This document shows positions 6,339-7,010 of a stretch of DNA of 7,010 nt, piece after piece (the stretch's first letter is position 1; every line of letters begins with the position of its first letter). Location of the stretch: assembly GCA_031546805.1 (NCBI GenBank), contig JAVBJW010000006.1, positions 1-7,010 of the forward strand. Reading direction: 5' to 3'. Under the pieces are notes generated by a model. The model searched no databases and was not told the DNA's origin. It worked only from the letters and a program-made list of their open reading frames with translations. This DNA comes from Mesenet sp031546805 (GTDB lineage Bacteria > Pseudomonadota > Alphaproteobacteria > Rickettsiales > Anaplasmataceae). The position numbers and the translations under genes are program-made.

Positions 6339-6802
6339 TGGAGCCTTTAGAAAAAAGTTATTCTAGACGCAATATAGCACGTTTTCTTGCTATACAAGCT
6401 TATTATTCTGCTATGTTTATAGACTATGAAGATTTTCAAGAATTGACAAATTACATAAGCGAAATTACTGATCTATTTGGATTTTGCAATTTTGATAACA
6501 AGTTTCTACTAAAATTATTAGATAGTATTATTGACAATCCAAAAAAGCTTGATAAGGCCATAGAGTCTAACTTAAGTTCCAAATGGTCTTTAGCAAGAAT
6601 AAGCTTAATAAGTTTAGCAATTCTTCGTGTTGCTACATATGAATTGATGAATTGTAATACCCCAATTGCAGTAGTAATCAATGAATATACAAATATCTCT
6701 TCTAATCTACTTGATAAAGTAAGTGAAATTAATTTTATTAATGCTATTTTAAACAAAGTCAGTAACAGCATTACTCCCAGCCTACCTCTTATCAAAGATT
6801 AA
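6338..6802 (+). CDS. nusB: Transcription antitermination factor NusB
   Basis: NusB binds boxA RNA with NusE (S10) and promotes antitermination on ribosomal RNA operons. The 154 residues fit the all-helical family (E. coli 139), slightly longer. The N-terminal basic helix that contacts RNA is visible (SRRNIARFLAIQAYYSAMF, 9-27, like RRxAREcAvQalYs). The central helix SLARISLISLAILRVATYEL (84-103) matches the family's conserved VEKAVLRIALYEL region. TPIAVVINEYTNIS (108-121) matches VPYKVAINEAIELA, and INFINAILNKV (131-141) matches the KFVNGVLDK end. The start codon overlaps the ribH stop (TAATG) and has no Shine-Dalgarno, so it probably depends on ribosomes finishing ribH. ribH-nusB adjacency is common in bacteria. 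No clear terminator hairpin follows. Confidence 0.95.
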   Translation: MEPLEKSYSRRNIARFLAIQAYYSAMFIDYEDFQELTNYISEITDLFGFCNFDNKFLLKLLDSIIDNPKKLDKAIESNLSSKWSLARISLISLAILRVATYELMNCNTPIAVVINEYTNISSNLLDKVSEINFINAILNKVSNSITPSLPLIKD

Positions 6803-7010
6803 ACCTATTCAAACCCCACTCATGATTAGAGCAGAAGCCCTATGGATGAGAACAAACAGAAAAAAATGCAAAAACCTTCAAAAAACTGCAAAATTATGCT
6901 TCCATGGTTGAGAAAGTATAAAGAGAATGCCAATCTGGAGAGATCGAGGCTGCAGAGATGGATTGAAAGAGGAATTAGTGCGTAGAGATACGAAGCATTA
7001 ATTGAAAGCG
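6803..7010 (+). pseudogene. Probable decayed coding sequence at the right edge
   Basis: No intact gene follows nusB, but the composition changes: the stretch is purine-rich and visibly richer in G+C than the rest. Protein-like pieces occur in all three plus frames. Frame 1 reads EQTEKNAKTFKKLQNYASMV from 6850, EKV to a TAA at 6919, and then RECQSGEIEAAEMD (6922-6963) to a TGA at 6964. Frame 3 continues as LKEELVRRDTK (6963-6995). Frame 2 ends as YEALIES (6989-7009). Joined, they resemble a charged helical protein broken by two stops and two frameshifts. A 47-codon frame-2 ORF (6842-6985) and a 29-codon frame-3 ORF from 6822 cross the same DNA without a ribosome binding site. No family is recognised, and the region continues beyond the window. 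Confidence 0.35.

Noticed and set aside
6451..6795. 114-codon minus-strand open frame
   Set aside because: It is antisense to nusB, which is firmly identified.
6819..6849. Possible hairpin after nusB (CTCAT…ATGAG)
   Set aside because: The arms are only five bases with a long loop and no T-run, so it is not a credible terminator.

Overview
The window is AT-rich (roughly 70% A+T by eye) with loosely packed genes, long A/T-only intergenic runs and few Shine-Dalgarno sequences. The recognisable proteins are of alphaproteobacterial type: a PopZ/DUF2497-type pole organiser, a CGFS monothiol glutaredoxin, and a YidC with Lys in place of the E. coli groove Arg. This points to Rickettsiales, most likely an Ehrlichia- or Neoehrlichia-like member of Anaplasmataceae. 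The genus is an inference; no rRNA or other marker is present.

Left part, minus strand (1-3903). The strand reads right to left as tolC (outer-membrane efflux/type I secretion channel), popZ-like gene, a 447-base spacer, grx (Grx4-type glutaredoxin), and an orphan single-pass membrane protein with its own promoter. It ends in an interrupted reading frame that runs off the left edge. tolC and popZ are probably co-transcribed. The spacer holds one perfect A/T inverted repeat and, on the minus strand, a short stop-interrupted frame faintly like the catalytic strand of an IS630-type transposase.

Middle (3904-4173). A divergent intergenic region separates tolC from yidC. It carries a candidate promoter on each strand and short direct repeats on the tolC side.

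Right part, plus strand (4174-6802). yidC, ribH and nusB form a tight operon. Each junction is the same one-base overlap, TAATG, so translation is probably coupled. The operon joins membrane protein insertion (YidC), riboflavin synthesis (lumazine synthase) and transcription antitermination (NusB). The ribH-nusB pairing is common in bacteria.

Right end (6803-7010). No intact gene is visible. The stretch is richer in G+C than the rest and reads in pieces as protein-like sequence across all three plus frames with stops between them, which suggests a decayed gene. I found no CRISPR array, tRNA, rRNA, intact mobile element or defence system. The window is mostly ordinary core genome, with decayed or unassigned material at its edges and in the grx-popZ spacer.
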